Shown: positions 1-61,427, numbered from the stretch's first letter. The stretch: 64,000 nt of DNA from Flaccisagitta enflata (GCA_965153355.1 OZ231127.1:77934001-77998000); one strand, 5' to 3'. A program made the numbers and translations. Notes: generated by a model not told the origin, from the sequence alone.

Positions 1-138
1 AGTTTTGTCAGTAAGGCTCCCTAGTAAAGTGCGAGGTCTGCCTGATGATTTACATGGGACCCAATAATAGGTGTAAACAAAAGACATTATTTATCCATTG
101 ACTTTGACCGTGATAGTTCATTTGACTGCTTTTCAAAA

Positions 139-348
139 CAAGGCCGGATACACGGCTACCCCAGTCGCGTGCGGGTGGGCAGGGGCTGTAAATAAGGTCA
201 CCAGATCATTTTGGCAAGTGCAGTGGAGCCAAAAACCTCAAAAACCCAAAAAGAGTAAAGTGTGACGGACGGAGGGACCGACAGACGGATGGAGCGACGG
301 ACGATCTTACAAAGCGGGATTTAGAGTCGCGTAGCACGCGACTAAAAA
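139..348 (+). mobile_element. Small non-autonomous element, AGTCGCG family (called S here)
   Basis: One end reads ACAAGGCCGGATACACGG then CAGTCGCGTGCGGGTGGGCAG; the other end is a GACGGACC-type tetranucleotide run followed by the near-palindrome AGTCGCGTAGCACGCGACT and AAAAA. The same layout recurs about 15-20 times in the window in both orientations. No coding capacity. The transposon class is undecided: it has a 3' hairpin and A-run but no clear terminal inverted repeat. Confidence 0.75.
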
Positions 349-639
349 CTACCTGTTTTCGTCTATTACTTTAAAACTTACATGTACAAAATTAAGAGGT
401 CTGCATGCAACCAGTTGCATGTAGTCGGTAAATGTTAGTAGTTATCTTATCTTTGTTGTTATCTACGTTGTTATCTATGTTGTTATCAATGTTGTTATCT
501 TATCTATGTTGTTACAACTTGGTGCACTGTGTCAAGTTCCGTTTTTCTCTCATCCTTTGGGGATGTCAAACGTGAATTGCGTGCTTTCATGAAGTTGGGA
601 AACCTCCATCAAAAGCGCACAAATTTTGTTTCAAAGTAC

Positions 640-905
640 GCGCTCGTAAATCTATCCGTCCGTCCCTCCATCCGTCCATCCATTGGTCCTTCCATCGGTG
701 CATCCATCCGTCTATCCAGCTTTACAATGAAACGTCATTCTTTCCATCCGTGTGTCCGTCCTTCTGTCCGTCCTTCTGTCCGTATGTCTGTCCGTCGTCT
801 GTCCATCTGTCCATCCGTCCATATGCCCGTCTCTCTGTCTGTCCATCGATCCGTCGGGCCATCTGTCGGTCCATCCATCTGTCCATCCTTGTGTCTGTCC
901 ATTAC
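640..905 (+). repeat. Degenerate (TCCR)n / CCGT-type tetranucleotide tract
   Basis: Long run of TCCGTCCATCCGTC-like units. Open frames through it encode only Pro/Ser/Val/Arg periodic peptides and are not considered genes. Confidence 0.8.
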
Positions 906-984
906 CTAATTATTTCCCTTTTGGCCTCGGCCAATGCGTAAAGTCCTCATTGGTCCATTGTCTTTGCGCCTCGCTGCCCTGCCC

Positions 985-1075
985 CTGCCATGTTCTGCCC
1001 CTGCCATGTCCTGCCCCTGCCCTGCCATGTCCTGCCCTTGCCAAGTCCTGCCCCTGCCATGTCCTGCCCCTATGA
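985..1075. repeat. GC-rich minisatellite (CCTGCCATGTCCTGCC units)
   Basis: Five to six imperfect tandem copies of a 10-17 bp unit built from CTGCCCCTGCCATGTC. Frames through it on either strand are periodic and not genic. Confidence 0.7.
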
Positions 1076-1112
1076 TGGCTTCCACGACTTGAAATCTCCA
1101 CCCTTGTTCCAT

Positions 1113-1732
1113 TAAGACGGCGAGCATCTGAAGGCAAGATTTAGTGTGTCAACAGGGGTCAAAATAGAAATTTTCATGAGAATAGAAATGAAAAATGACA
1201 TTGAAAAAATCATTGTAATATATCATGGTAGATATTTAATCGCAAAATTTGCATTCAAATTAGACAAAAGAGCAAGTATTGATACCATCAACTTAAAATA
1301 TTCACTAAAAAATTTCCAGAATTTTATATTTGTTCACTGATAGAAGGCTTGTTAAAATTATAACTTTGCATAGAAAATGGAAAACTACAAAAATGAAGAA
1401 CATAGCCGCCTCCCAACATTTATTACAGAGGCGGCTATGTTTTTGAAAATGCAAAATTCCTCTGCATTTGAGTGTCTTATAATTTTAACAGCAGCAATTG
1501 GATAAAAAGTGTAAACCAAATTTCAGTAAAAACCTTTTTTTCTTCGCTTTGCTTATATGAATTGCTGATTATAAGGTTCATTAGAGGTCAGCATATGACA
1601 AAGACAAACACACAGTGTGTTTCTGGGGACAATTTGTCTCTTGAAAATATTTTTGGCATCATTATAATTAAACTATAGTTGAAAAAATGTGGCGAAACAC
1701 TAAATGTGGCATCAAATGCTCGCCGTCTTAAG
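1113..1732. mobile_element. TTAAGACGGC terminal-inverted-repeat element (family T), copy 1
   Basis: The ends are TTAAGACGGCGAGCAT on the left and ATGCTCGCCGTCTTAA on the right, an inverted repeat of about 16 bp with weaker extension inside (ATTTAGTGTGTC versus GAAACACTAAAT). The interior is AT-rich and non-coding and contains a small inverted pair around GGCGGCTATG. A close relative is at 37561-38168 and more distant ones at 16142-18009 and 30005-30628. Confidence 0.7.
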
Positions 1733-2149
1733 ACGTCACCTAGTGCTGTAAAACACCTTTTGACTTGGACAACATTACATTACAACCAAAAAATTAGAAT
1801 AATGTCAAGAACCTTGGGAGCTCTTATTGATGTTTCATGCGCACCCCTCACAGCTATCCTTAGAATTATCAAAAATCCATCTCAACCCTTACTAAAGAGC
1901 GGCTCAACAGATACAAACAGCAACAGCAACAGCAAGAAAAACTTATCACTGTCAGCTATTTATGAAATGTGCAAGTGACAAGAAAGAGTACCAGATTTGT
2001 GTGCTGAATTGCGACCCATGTATCCCTCACACCTATCCGATCTTCCCATTGTAAAATGCTCATAACATCCATAACCTTAAATTAAGATTTTTCCCACAAT
2101 CTATAGATCCCTCATGTATAGATCACATTCTGTTAATACGCTATTCGTC

Positions 2150-2372
2150 CTTGTTCCACAAAGACGCTGTCCGTCCTTGTTCCGCTAAGACGTTACCTCA
2201 AACCGTGAAACACTGCACAAGCCTTGTTCCGTTAAGGTGCTCGCGCTCTCCGTCCTTTTTCCGTTAAGACGTATTCTTGAGCCGTGAAAGACTGAACAAA
2301 CCTTGTTCCGTTAAGGCGCTCGCGCTCTCCGTCCTTGTTCCGTTAAGACGTTACCTCGAGCCGTGAAACACT
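2150..2372 (+). repeat. Tandem repeat with TTCCGTTAAGACG motif
   Basis: About two and a half copies of a unit near 90 bp carrying CTTGTTCCGTTAAGGCGCTCGCGCTCTCCGTCC-like blocks (written here only as a description) and ACCGTGAAACACTG. It resembles degraded ends of family T. No gene seen. Confidence 0.5.
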
Positions 2373-2479
2373 CAACAGAAGGCTTCTTAGCCAATTTCGA
2401 TTCAAATCGAATTTCATCTTTTTGCTCTACCATCTTTTCATCCTTAAACCTTCCTAAACTTCCATCATCACTATCTACC

Positions 2480-2760
2480 CCTCTTCCATTTACTTCTCAC
2501 CCATCAACTTTTCACCCATCTATTTCTTATCCATCTGCCCCTCACCCATTAACTTCTCACTCATCTACTTCCAACTTATCTGCTCCTAACCCATCTGTTC
2601 CTCGCTCATCATCCTATTCTCACCCATCTACACTCCACCCATCTGCTCCTTACCCAACCTATCCTCACCCATCTTTTCTTTACCCATCTGCTTCTCACCC
2701 ATCTGCTCCTCATCCATCTGCTCCTCACCCATCTTATTTTCACGCTCATCCATCTTCTCT
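2480..2760 (-). repeat. 15-bp minisatellite carrying splice-donor-like units
   Basis: On the minus strand the unit reads GTGAGGAGCAGATGG and repeats about 15 times with drift; nearly every unit contains a GGTGAG or GGTAAG donor-like string. It lies downstream of a possible collagen-gene exon (2712-2786), so it may be another copied exon-end/donor array, but that exon is not secure. Confidence 0.5.
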
Positions 2761-2786
2761 AACGTCTCTAATTCGCCCCCCCCCCC
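2712..2786 (-). CDS. Possible further exon of the membrane collagen gene
   Basis: The minus strand has an AACAG acceptor-like string followed by a G run and then a frame coding ELETLEKMDERENKMG, ending before GGTGAG. The start phase does not fit the preceding exon (42-nt exon at 3000-3041) unless the homopolymeric G run is miscounted. Low confidence. Confidence 0.2.
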
Positions 2787-2845
2787 CTGTTATTATCCTT
2801 CTATATTCTGTGGACCGTACTTTATACTTCTGGGTTTTTTTATAA

Positions 2846-2846
<1 letters not shown>

Positions 2847-2892
<46 letters not shown>

Positions 2893-2902
2893 TACACACA
2901 CA
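2847..2902. repeat. (CA)n microsatellite
   Basis: About 28 CA dinucleotides with two TA interruptions, in the intron after the 42-nt collagen-gene exon. Confidence 0.95.
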
Positions 2903-2999
2903 CTCTTTGAATCGATTTCATGCAAATTAGTTTCAGGAATTAATGAAGAAAGAATCATATTGTGCATTTTATAATGAGTGAAATATGATATGAACTCAC

Positions 3000-19704
<16,705 letters not shown>

Positions 19705-19770
19705 CTGGAAGAAAAAAGAGTTCAACAAAAATATTCACGATAAGAACCTCAATGAATTCTCTGTCTGTCG

Positions 19771-19883
<113 letters not shown>

Positions 19884-19994
19884 CATAGCTGTTTTTCTCT
19901 CATTAGGAAGCAGCCCGTAGCATCAAGGAAACCACGCCTGTAATTTCAACGCCTTCTCTCTAATTTGCTTCCGGGTTCCAAAGATTCTTCCTTT

Positions 19995-21290
19995 TGGGCA
20001 GCGGCCCCGAAAGGGCCGGTGACCTATGCTTTCACACATAAGGGAAATTTCTCTTTCTTCTCCTTCTCCTTATTGTCCGTCCCCCCCTCTCAGCTTCTCA
20101 AGGCCCAAATCCTAGTCTCGAGGCCCAAATCCTAGTCTTGAGACAAAAATCCTAGCCTCAAGGCTCAAATCCCTGCATCGACGTTCAAATCCCAGCCTGG
20201 AGGCTCAATCCCAGCCTGGAGGCTCAAATCCCAGCGTCAAGGCTCAAATCCCAGTTTGGAGGCTCAAATCCCAGCCTGGAGGCTCAAATCTCAGCCTCCA
20301 GGCTCAAATCCCAGCCTCAAGGCTCAAACCCCAGCCTCAAAGCTCAAATCCCAGTCTCAAAGCTCAAATCCCAGTCTCAAAGCTCAAATCCCAGTCTCCA
20401 GGCTCAAATCCCAGCCTCAAGGTTCAAATCCCAGTCTCGAGGCTCAAATCCCAGTCTCCAGGCTCAAATCCTAGCCTTGAGGCTCAAATCTCAGCCTTGA
20501 GGCTGAAATCCCAGCCTTTTTGGGCAGCGGCCCCAAAGGGCCGATGTCCTGTAGAACACAGGGGGGAATTTCCATACGTCCGTCCGTCCTTCCGTCCGTC
20601 CCCCCCCCCCCCCGTTGGCCTCAAATTTGCCCTCCTAGCCCTCAAATTTGCCCTCCCAGCCCTCAAATTTGCCCACCCAGCCCTCAATTTAGCCCCCCAG
20701 GCCTCAAATCAGCTTTCCAGGCTTCGGATCAGCCCCCCACCTCAAATCTGACCTCCAGACCTCAAATCTGCCTTCCAGACCCTCAATTAGCCCTCCAAGC
20801 ATAAAATCAGCCCTCCATGGCTTAAATTTGCCCTCCAAACCTCAGATCGGCTCTCCAAGCCTTAATTATGCCCTCCAGCCTTCAAATATGCCTTCAGTGG
20901 CCTAAATCAGTCATCTAAGGCCTGAAATATGCACCCTCAGGACGTATGGAAATTCCCCCCTGTGTTCTACAGGACATCGGCCCTTTGGGGCCGCTGCCCT
21001 GCTCTCACTCCACTTCTTCACTGGATCACTCCCAGCAGGGCATCGGGTACCGCTGACCATGTGCGATCCTTGGATGACTAGTTGAGGCTCAATTCCCAGC
21101 CTCTAGGCTCAAATCCCAGCCTCCAGGATCAAATCCCAGCCTCCAGGCTCAAATCCCAGCCTCCAGGCCCTAATTCCAGCCTAGAAACTCAAACAAAAAC
21201 AGCATAGGTCATCAGCCCCTTCGGGGCCGCTGCTCCTTTAATCACCTCACACCCACATACACTCACATAGGGGCAACGGGTACCGCTTTT
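19995..21290. mobile_element. Family G foldback element, copy 3, split by copy 4
   Basis: The left end GGGCAGCGGCCCCGAAAGG at 19995 pairs with the inverted end CTTCGGGGCCGCTGCTCC near 21220-21240. The interior is GGCTCAAATCCCAGCCTCAA-type minisatellite (about 20090-20515 and 21085-21195). Copy 4 is inserted within that minisatellite. Confidence 0.8.
20521..21083. mobile_element. Family G foldback element, copy 4, nested
   Basis: The left end runs GGGCAGCGGCCCCAAAGGG, CGATGTCCTGTAGAACACAG, GGAATTTCCATACG. The exact inverted text CGTATGGAAATTCC, CTGTGTTCTACAGGACATCG and CCCTTTGGGGCCGCTGCCC lies at 20943-20998, an inverted repeat of about 60 bp. The interior is a decaying CCTCAAATTTGCCCTCC minisatellite. 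The tail has a GCCCTGC/GCAGGGC hairpin and ends near GGATGACTAGTT, shared with the copy at 56145. Confidence 0.85.
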
Positions 21291-22564
21291 GCGACTATTT
21301 AGATTTCTTTTTTCGTTCTCATGTCCAGTATGCAGGAGCTAATTCTATTTAGTCCTTTTAAGCGCTCTGATAGTTTTTGTCCTCACTGCGCAATATGAAA
21401 GACTAATGTTTTGTAAGGCATCAAGAGAACAAAAGTTTATTTCTATTGGTCTTCGTAGGCCATTGTCAAATATTTTTGAGTAAAGGAAAAGGGTTAACAT
21501 TTTCTCTTTCTCCCTAGAATTATATCAGATCAAAGGAAACTCATGATTATTGTCATCCGAAGCCCCCATACCATGAACTACTGTCAACCCCCTGCCATGA
21601 GACCTATCAATAACATGATCAAAATCTCTGTCCATCTTCTCTACCGAAACTCAAATTATGAGCTCCCCATACTTCCAAGTCTAGAAGAAGTATACTTTAC
21701 CTGATTATGCGTCGACTGCTCGCCTGCGTCTTGTTTTCACTCATGTAACTGTTACCTTTTGTTTTAATTTTTACTCTTTTTGATTTTTTTTTTTTTTTTT
21801 TTTTTTTTGCGCGCGCGCGCGCGCAATTCCAAGTGCATAAAGAGCTCCAAGGCAAATCAGCGGCCGAGCAAAGAGCTTTTTTATTTTTCTAGTGCTTTTG
21901 ATTTTGGCATATGCGAGTTACTAAGAGAAAGAAAGTTGAAAATAGCTGCGCGAGTTTGGTACTTAAGGAAAAAGGAAAAATCACACTGCTCTGGTTTGAC
22001 TGCCATTACGCATATCATGTAACTGTGTTTGGCAGCACCTTCTGTCACGCCATTATTTTAAGATAATTCTAACGCCCAGTCATCTGAAAAGAACGTGTCA
22101 TGTTTTCAATCTTAATTTGATTTTTTTTTTCAGTGCAGTTATAGCCAGATCTGCCACTAACCATTTATCCCAGTCAATGAACTTTTTTATGAAAACTCGT
22201 GTTAGAAATTCCATTTTTTTCAATCTTCAAATGTTTATGCTTTTTTTAAGATGGAAAGATATTTTTTGTGAAGATAGTACTTGCAACTATGAACGTTTGG
22301 CATAGAGGCGTTGTGGTGCTATAATCTACACTCATAACATGTAAAATGACATTCAAGCAGAGACGCAGAGAATTCGATAAATGCGCTGCGATGTACAAAG
22401 ATAAAAGCGTAGTAAGACATACATGAGAGAACACATTTGTTTTGTTTTTTTGTTTTTTTGTTTTTTTCATTCTACAAATTTTCTGATCAGTTTCTAATCC
22501 TTCATTTTGGAATCTTAAAAACAAACATAGTGAATTTCCTTTGACAGAGAAGAACAGAGAATTG

Positions 22565-22690
22565 ATCGGCAAAATGGCGAAATGGCGAAATAAAAACAGA
22601 GACAAACTGGCGAAATAAAAACAGAGACATAATGGCGAAATAAAAACAGAGACAAAATGGCGAAATAAAAACAGAGACAAAATGGCGAAA
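22565..22690. repeat. 25-bp tandem repeat
   Basis: Five copies of a unit containing GGCGAAATAAAAACAGAGAC with only a few substitutions. Confidence 0.85.
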
Positions 22691-22799
22691 AACAGTGAAA
22701 AAGAAAAAACAATTCAGCTTTTCTCAGTCACCTCCACCATGAAGGGTTTTAGTCGGCCTCCTTAATGGAACAAGAAAGTCCTTCCTCTTCCTTAGTGAA

Positions 22800-23308
<509 letters not shown>

Positions 23309-23310
23309 TT

Positions 23311-23475
23311 AAGTCGCGTGCACGCGACTCCAAAATCTTCCTTTTTTCCGTCGGTCCATCGGACAACACATTTGTTGATTCCCGTGAACATTGCCTCAAT
23401 GCTCCTGCCCAAATGCCTGTGCGGCCTCCTATTTCATTGTCTCACCTATCCGCGCGCGACTGAGGTAACCTTGTT
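23311..23475 (-). mobile_element. Family S element, inverted
   Basis: A perfect palindrome AGTCGCGTGCACGCGACT lies at the right edge of the CT tract; it ends CGCGCGCGACTGAGGTAACC then TTGTT. Confidence 0.65.
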
Positions 23476-23673
23476 TTTTTTCCCACATCTTTGTTATCTA
23501 AGCCTTACTCTCATGGAAGTTGCCTGAGCCAACTTTAACTACATCCACCTACATTTGATTTTCTTTCTAAATTCTGTTTTAATGTCTGTCTAATTGCCAT
23601 TTTTTTTCTTTCCTCTTTCCTCCTTTATTTCTCTCATTTGCGTTTGCGTGACCGACCTTTATAAAACAATCTC

Positions 23674-23915
<242 letters not shown>

Positions 23916-25319
23916 CCTTAAATCCACCCACCCCAACCTTCTAAACTCATTTTCTGTTTCCAGGCGTTGATAAGTCAGTCAAGTAAGCCATGCAAACGCA
24001 GGAGTGCATTAGCCAAGTGCCAACCCATTTACAAAGTGAGATCAGCTGAGAAGGAAACCATAAACCATCCAGCCAATTTGCCAAAAGTGGTGAAAGATTC
24101 TTTCAGTTGGCGATTGATGAAATGGTGTAGTGACATACTCCTGACTTTTTCAATACCAAAACCAGCGAACGACATCTAAACTCACAGGCACTTTCTTCAC
24201 ACCAAAAAACTAGTATATCGCCACCACCATCAACAGGAGATGAGTGCTTTAGATGATATATGATACTTGAGCATTCTGTTAATCTGTGATATGCTTCGTT
24301 GGTGAGAAATGAGACCAAAGAAATAATAACGAATGGACCAATTCAAGTCACTCAGCCCTTCAAAACCAAAATAAAAAAAAAAAAAAAAAAAAAACAATCA
24401 AGTGATCGGTCCAGACAAAAAATTGAGTCTCCTGAAATCGCTCCTCATTGGTTGCTCTATAAAACAGATCGTCTCTAATTGGCTGAAAGAAGCGCCATCT
24501 TCCGGTGTCTCGTTCTTAGTGACGCGCCTGACGAATTCTTTGGTTGACGCCTCTTCAGTTCATGGGTCATCTCTAAGTGTCAAAAGCGATGAGAGATTGA
24601 CCACTAGAACTAGAAGATGCCCGCAAGAGAAAGCCTCAAGATAAGGGCCACTGTATGACATTGAGTTATTTCGAACTACAATGATCACAACAAGGCCGGA
24701 GTTAATGACCACACCATGTCTCTAATAAGGCCAGAGTCAAGGACCACCACATGCCTTTAGATAGCCTCTAGATCTAGGTTTGCTTGTGGCGAGACCGAGG
24801 ATGCGGGAAAAGCAGTGAAATGGATCTTGTTAAGCCACGTGCACGTGCCTTAATAACCTGATATGTCTGTCTGTCCTTCCGTATCTCTTTGCCATTTTAG
24901 CGTTTATAGACGGCTTTAATATCACTGCCTCTTCCCCCCCTCTCCTCGTGAAAACTTGGGAAAACTCAATTGTACAAATCCCTGCAAAATTAAAAAAAAA
25001 CAAAAAACATGAATTCTTTTGCAAGACATTATTCTTTTCCATCATAGAATGAATATTTGATCAAATGGGTTTTTTTATGTACTGTATCACTGTACTCACA
25101 TTATTGTACTTACATTATCTACTGTAGTGATTCTCATATCTGAATATCTATCTAAATGATTTTGAGAATGCTATCATCGATCGAAAATGACAAGGAGTCC
25201 ATTTCAATCACTTTCGTAACACGAAACAGGTGGCGAACAGTGTGTTGTCGTGTTCAGCCTGTGTTGACTTTGCATGGAGCGAAGAGTGTTGGTGAGTTCA
25301 ACCAACTTTAGTTGTGCAG

Positions 25320-37519
<12,200 letters not shown>

Positions 37520-37560
37520 CTTGACGCGTTGGTGTCTGTGCCTGATGATAGACAGATAGT

Positions 37561-38168
37561 TAGGACGGCGAGCATCCGACGGCAAGATTTAGTGTGTCAA
37601 AAGGGGTCAAAATAGAAAATTTCATGAGATTGAAAATAAAGAATAACATGAAAAAAATCATTGAAGTATAACATAATGGACATTTTATTACAAAATGTGC
37701 ATTCAAAAAGGAGAAAAGAGCAAGTAGAGCTATCAATAACTAAATGTATTCACTAGAAAATATTCAAAATTTATTTTTTGTTCACTGATAGAAGGCTTTT
37801 TAAAATTATAACTTTGCATGGGAAAAGAAAAAACACAAAAATGAAGAACATAGCCACCTTCCAAAATTGATTATGGAGGCGGCTATGTTTTTGAAAATGC
37901 AAAATTTCTCTGCATTTGAGAGTCTCATAATTTTAACAGCAGCAAAAAGAAAAAAAATGTAAGCAAAATTTCACTAAGAATCCTTATTTTTGTTGCTTTT
38001 CTCATGTGAATTGCCAATTTAAAGGTTCTTTTGAGGTAGAGACATACACACAGAGTATTTCTGGAGATAATTTGTCTCATGAAAGTATTTTTAGCATCTT
38101 TATTATTTAACTATAGTTGAAAAAATAGGGAGAAACACTATGTTTTGCCATCAATTGCTTTCCGTCTT
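37561..38168. mobile_element. Family T element, copy 4
   Basis: TTAGGACGGCGAGCATCCG at the left and CTTTCCGTCTTAGAT at the right. The interior matches copy 1 at 1113-1732 over most of its length, including GGTCAAAATAGAAA and GGAGGCGGCTATG. Confidence 0.7.
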
Positions 38169-38192
38169 AGATAGGTAGGTAGATGAATAGAA

Positions 38193-38208
<16 letters not shown>

Positions 38209-38264
<56 letters not shown>
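38209..38264. repeat. (GA)n with GATA flanks
   Basis: AGATAGAT units on both sides of a pure (GA)n core. Confidence 0.9.
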
Positions 38265-38267
<3 letters not shown>

Positions 38268-38344
38268 TAGAGAGATTGATAGATAGATTTATATGCATAC
38301 AGGTAGATAGACATAGACATACAGACCACGACCCGTCAGAAACC

Positions 38345-51860
<13,516 letters not shown>

Positions 51861-51866
51861 TTTAAT
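51861..51866 (-). terminator. Poly(A) signal ATTAAA
   Basis: ATTAAA on the minus strand, ten bases past the TGA stop of the 265-residue gene. It is a common variant signal. Confidence 0.55.
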
Positions 51867-51876
51867 GAAAAAAACA

Positions 51877-58164
<6,288 letters not shown>

Positions 58165-58813
58165 TTTATCAGTTCTATTTTAAGCGGGGTTAGGTTATAA
58201 AATTCTAATGCCAGTTTTTATTTCTTTTAAGATTCTGAAAAAGCAAGCGTGTTTGAACGCTGTTTATTATGGTCGTTTGATAACGTCATTTTTTACTTAA
58301 ACATGAACGAAAGAGTCGAAAAGTTTCTACAAATGAGGCGAATGGTTTGAGACAATTTTGAATTTTTCGCTTGAAAAAAAAAAAAAGAAACATTTTTCTT
58401 CAAATATCCGTTTGCTAAAGAAAAAATGTTTTTAACTAATGGCTCCCGTCATGAATTCCGGGTTTTTAAGAAAAGAAAATAAAGGAAAAAATCAAAGGAA
58501 AAATGAAAAAATTCAAAGGAAAAGGAAAAAACTTTTTTTCTGCTTTATTGAGATCTATAAAACTTTCCTTCGGTTTTGTTGACATGAAAACTCAAATGAA
58601 ATGAAAACGATTTGACTCGAGAGGAGAGGCAGAGAGAGCGAGAGAGGAATTAACTGTCGTTGAGATAGAGATAGCAAAGTTACAGGAGACAGAGAGAGCG
58701 ACACATAAATTAACGACGGAGCAGACAGAGTCAGAGACAGTCATCTAAGCTAAGAGATGGCGCTACCGAGGTGTCGGGATCTCCATGCTATCATACTCCA
58801 CCCCCTCCTCCCT

Positions 58814-58816
<3 letters not shown>

Positions 58817-58863
<47 letters not shown>
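58817..58863. repeat. (CT)n at the edge of an assembly gap
   Basis: CT units run into ten N bases (58865-58874). Confidence 0.95.
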
Positions 58864-58864
<1 letters not shown>

Positions 58865-58874
58865 NNNNNNNNNN
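58865..58874. other. Assembly gap
   Basis: Ten N bases, a nominal gap. The satellite on its right is probably incompletely assembled. Confidence 1.
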
Positions 58875-59860
58875 CCAGTGTGATGGTGATTAGGGGTGGT
58901 TAGGGGTGGAGAATGTTGAGATAAGTGATTCTCCTTGATAGGTGGTCATTCTGGGCCAGTGTGATGGTGATTAGGGGTGGTTAGGGGTGGTGAATGTTGA
59001 GATAAGTGATTCTCCTTGATAGGTGGTCATTCTGGGCCAGTGATGGCAGGATTAGGGGTGGTTAGGGTGGTGAATGTTGAGATAAGTGATTCTCCTTGAT
59101 AGGTGGTCATTCCTGGGGTCAGTGTGATGGTGATTAGGGTGGTTAGGGTGGTGGGGAATGTTGAGATAAGTGATTCTCCTTGATAGGTGGTCATTCTGGG
59201 CCAGTGTGATGGTGATTAGGGGTGGTTAGGGGTGGTGAATGTTGAGATAAGTGATTCTCCTTGATAGGTGGTCATTCTGGGCCAGTGTGATGGTGATTAG
59301 GGGTGGTTAGGGGTGGTGAATGTTGAGATAAGTGATTCTCCTTGATAGGTGGTCATTCTGGGCCAGTGTGATGGTGATTAGGGGTGGTTAGGGGTGGTGA
59401 ATGTTGAGATAAGTGATTCTCCTTGATAGGTGGTCATTCTGGGCCAGTGTGATGGTGATTAGGGGTGGTTAGGGGTGGTGAATGTTGAGATAAGTGATTC
59501 TCCTTGATAGGTGGTCATTCTGGGCCAGTGTGATGGTGATTAGGGGTGGTTAGGGGTGGTGAATGTTGAGATAAGTGATTCTCCTTGATAGGTGGTCATT
59601 CTGGGCCAGTGTGATGGTGATTAGGGGTGGTTAGGGGTGGTGAATGTTGAGATAAGTGATTCTCCTTGATAGGTGGTCATTCTGGGCCAGTGTGATGGTG
59701 ATTAGGGGTGGTTAGGGGTGGTGAATGTTGAGATAAGTGATTCTCCTTGATAGGTGGTCATTCTGGGCCAGTGTGATGGTGATTAGGGGTGGTTAGGGGT
59801 GGTGAATGTTGAGATAAGTGATTCTCCTTGATAGGTGGTCATTCTGGGCCAGTGTGCCCC
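58875..59860 (+). repeat. 81-bp satellite, about 12 copies
   Basis: Units start CCAGTGTGATGG at 58875, 58956, 59037 and so on with 81-bp spacing and almost no divergence, except the third and fourth copies. Each unit contains TTAGGGGTGGTTAGGGGTGG, a G-rich string resembling variant telomeric repeats. Confidence 0.97.
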
Positions 59861-59927
59861 CTCAGCTCCTTTCCTCTTACCCCTTCATTTTTTCCTTTCT
59901 TCATTTATTTCCATATTCAAAATATCT

Positions 59928-60056
59928 TTAAGTCACGTGCTACGCGACTCTACACCGGTTGGTCCCACTGCTCCTGCACAAATGCTAAAGCCATCTTTTC
60001 TATCACTGCCCCTGTCCACCCGCACGCGACTAGGGTAGCAGTGTATCCGGCCTTGT
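59928..60056 (-). mobile_element. Family S element, inverted, short
   Basis: AAGTCACGTGCTACGCGACT start and CCCGCACGCGACTAGG, GTGTATCCGGCCTTGTT end. The GACG repeat is absent, so this is a deleted copy. Confidence 0.65.
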
Positions 60057-60298
60057 TGTCTTACACGGGTACCTCGCCTGCTTCACTGTTAATCAGACCT
60101 AGGGCAAATCGAGTTAAAGCTAAAGAGTAAAGATGAATTTATAGTACATGAGCAAGTTCCGTAGAATGTACACTAAAATCTGTGCCAACAAAAGTAATCA
60201 TACATGGGAAGATGCACGCAGGCATGCACGCTGGTGCTCCCAAATATAACTGAACGCACACGCTTTTAAAAGCTTTTAGTTCGTCTCTTTTTTTTTTT

Positions 60299-60715
60299 TG
60301 AGCGGCGACCCCAAAGGTGGCGAAGTCCTGCGGTAGAAAATGGAGGAAATCTGTCCGTACATCTGTCAGCACAATTATCTATCTCCCATGATCCATCCTC
60401 AGTGCTTTGTGCCCTTTGAAGCCCATTTTGACCCAAATTTTGCCTTAGAGGCCCAAAACTTAGTAAAATAGCCCAATTTTAGCCAAAAAACCTGGTCTGA
60501 AATTCTTCAATTTAGCCCCTGAGATCCTGATTCTAGACTTTGAAACCTAGATTCTAGCCACTGGGACTCAGATCTCAGCCTTGGAAACCCTGATCCAAGT
60601 CTTTTCAATTCCCAGGGCCAATATGCTAGATGGACAGACAGAGGCTGCCCAGCTCCCCTCCTCAACTGCACTGACAAACCACGTAAGCAAGGCAAGGGTA
60701 CCGCTGGCTAAATGC
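60299..60715. mobile_element. Family G-like element, degenerate
   Basis: GAGCGGCGACCCCAAAGG, GAAGTCCTGCGGTAGAAAATG at the left; a GCAAGGGTACCGCTGGCTAA tail at the right; loose GCCCAAATTTTAGCC repeats inside. Confidence 0.5.
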
Positions 60716-61049
60716 TGCTTTTAGGCTGCCATTTAGCCTCAAATGTTACCTTCGGTGATACTTTATCGAACGCGCGGGGTCACTTAGTCACGCTCGGCGA
60801 GAAAAAAAATGATCTCTTGTCATCTATTTTGCGCCCACTCGCATTTATCATTTAAGTTTGGCGCCGCAGGAGTAAGTGACCAAAATGTATTACCGCTAAA
60901 AATGACAGTTATAAATAGCGTGACGGTAAAATGAGGTCGATAAGGCCCCATTCGATGTTGTCCTTCCTCTCAGTCATCAGTTTTCGTTTTTGGTCTCTGT
61001 TTGTGTTTAAGCCTTTCTCTATGTACCTGCATCTGTCCCTGCGTTTATC

Positions 61050-61425
61050 AACAAGGCCAACACCTATAAGTCGCGTGCGAGACTTACAGACAAAGAGTGA
61101 CTTAGAATGACTTAGAATGACTTTCAATGACTTAGAATGACCAAAAATGACCAAAATTGACTTAAAATGACTAAAAAAACAAAAAACCAAAAATAACTTA
61201 AAATGACTTAAAATGACTTAAAATGACTTAAAATGACTTAGACTGACTCAAAATGACTTAGAATAACTATAAATGACTTAAAATGACTTAAAATGACCTA
61301 AGAGTTGACGTTATAGTACACAAAAGTAAAGTGTGACGGACGGACCGACGGACGGACGGACCGACGGACGGACGGACGGACGGACCGACAAAGCGGGTTG
61401 TAGAGTCGCGTGCACGCGACTAAAA
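61050..61425 (+). mobile_element. Family S element, long form
   Basis: AACAAGGCCAACACC, AGTCGCGTGCGAGACTTACAG, AATGACTTAA 10-mers, GACGGACCGACGG repeats and a perfect AGTCGCGTGCACGCGACT then AAAAA. It is highly similar to 16487-16853. Confidence 0.85.
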
Positions 61426-61427
61426 AC

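Noticed and set aside
23941-24180. Possible plus-strand exon after a TTTCCAG string
   Set aside because: No donor, no neighbouring exon in phase and no recognisable product.
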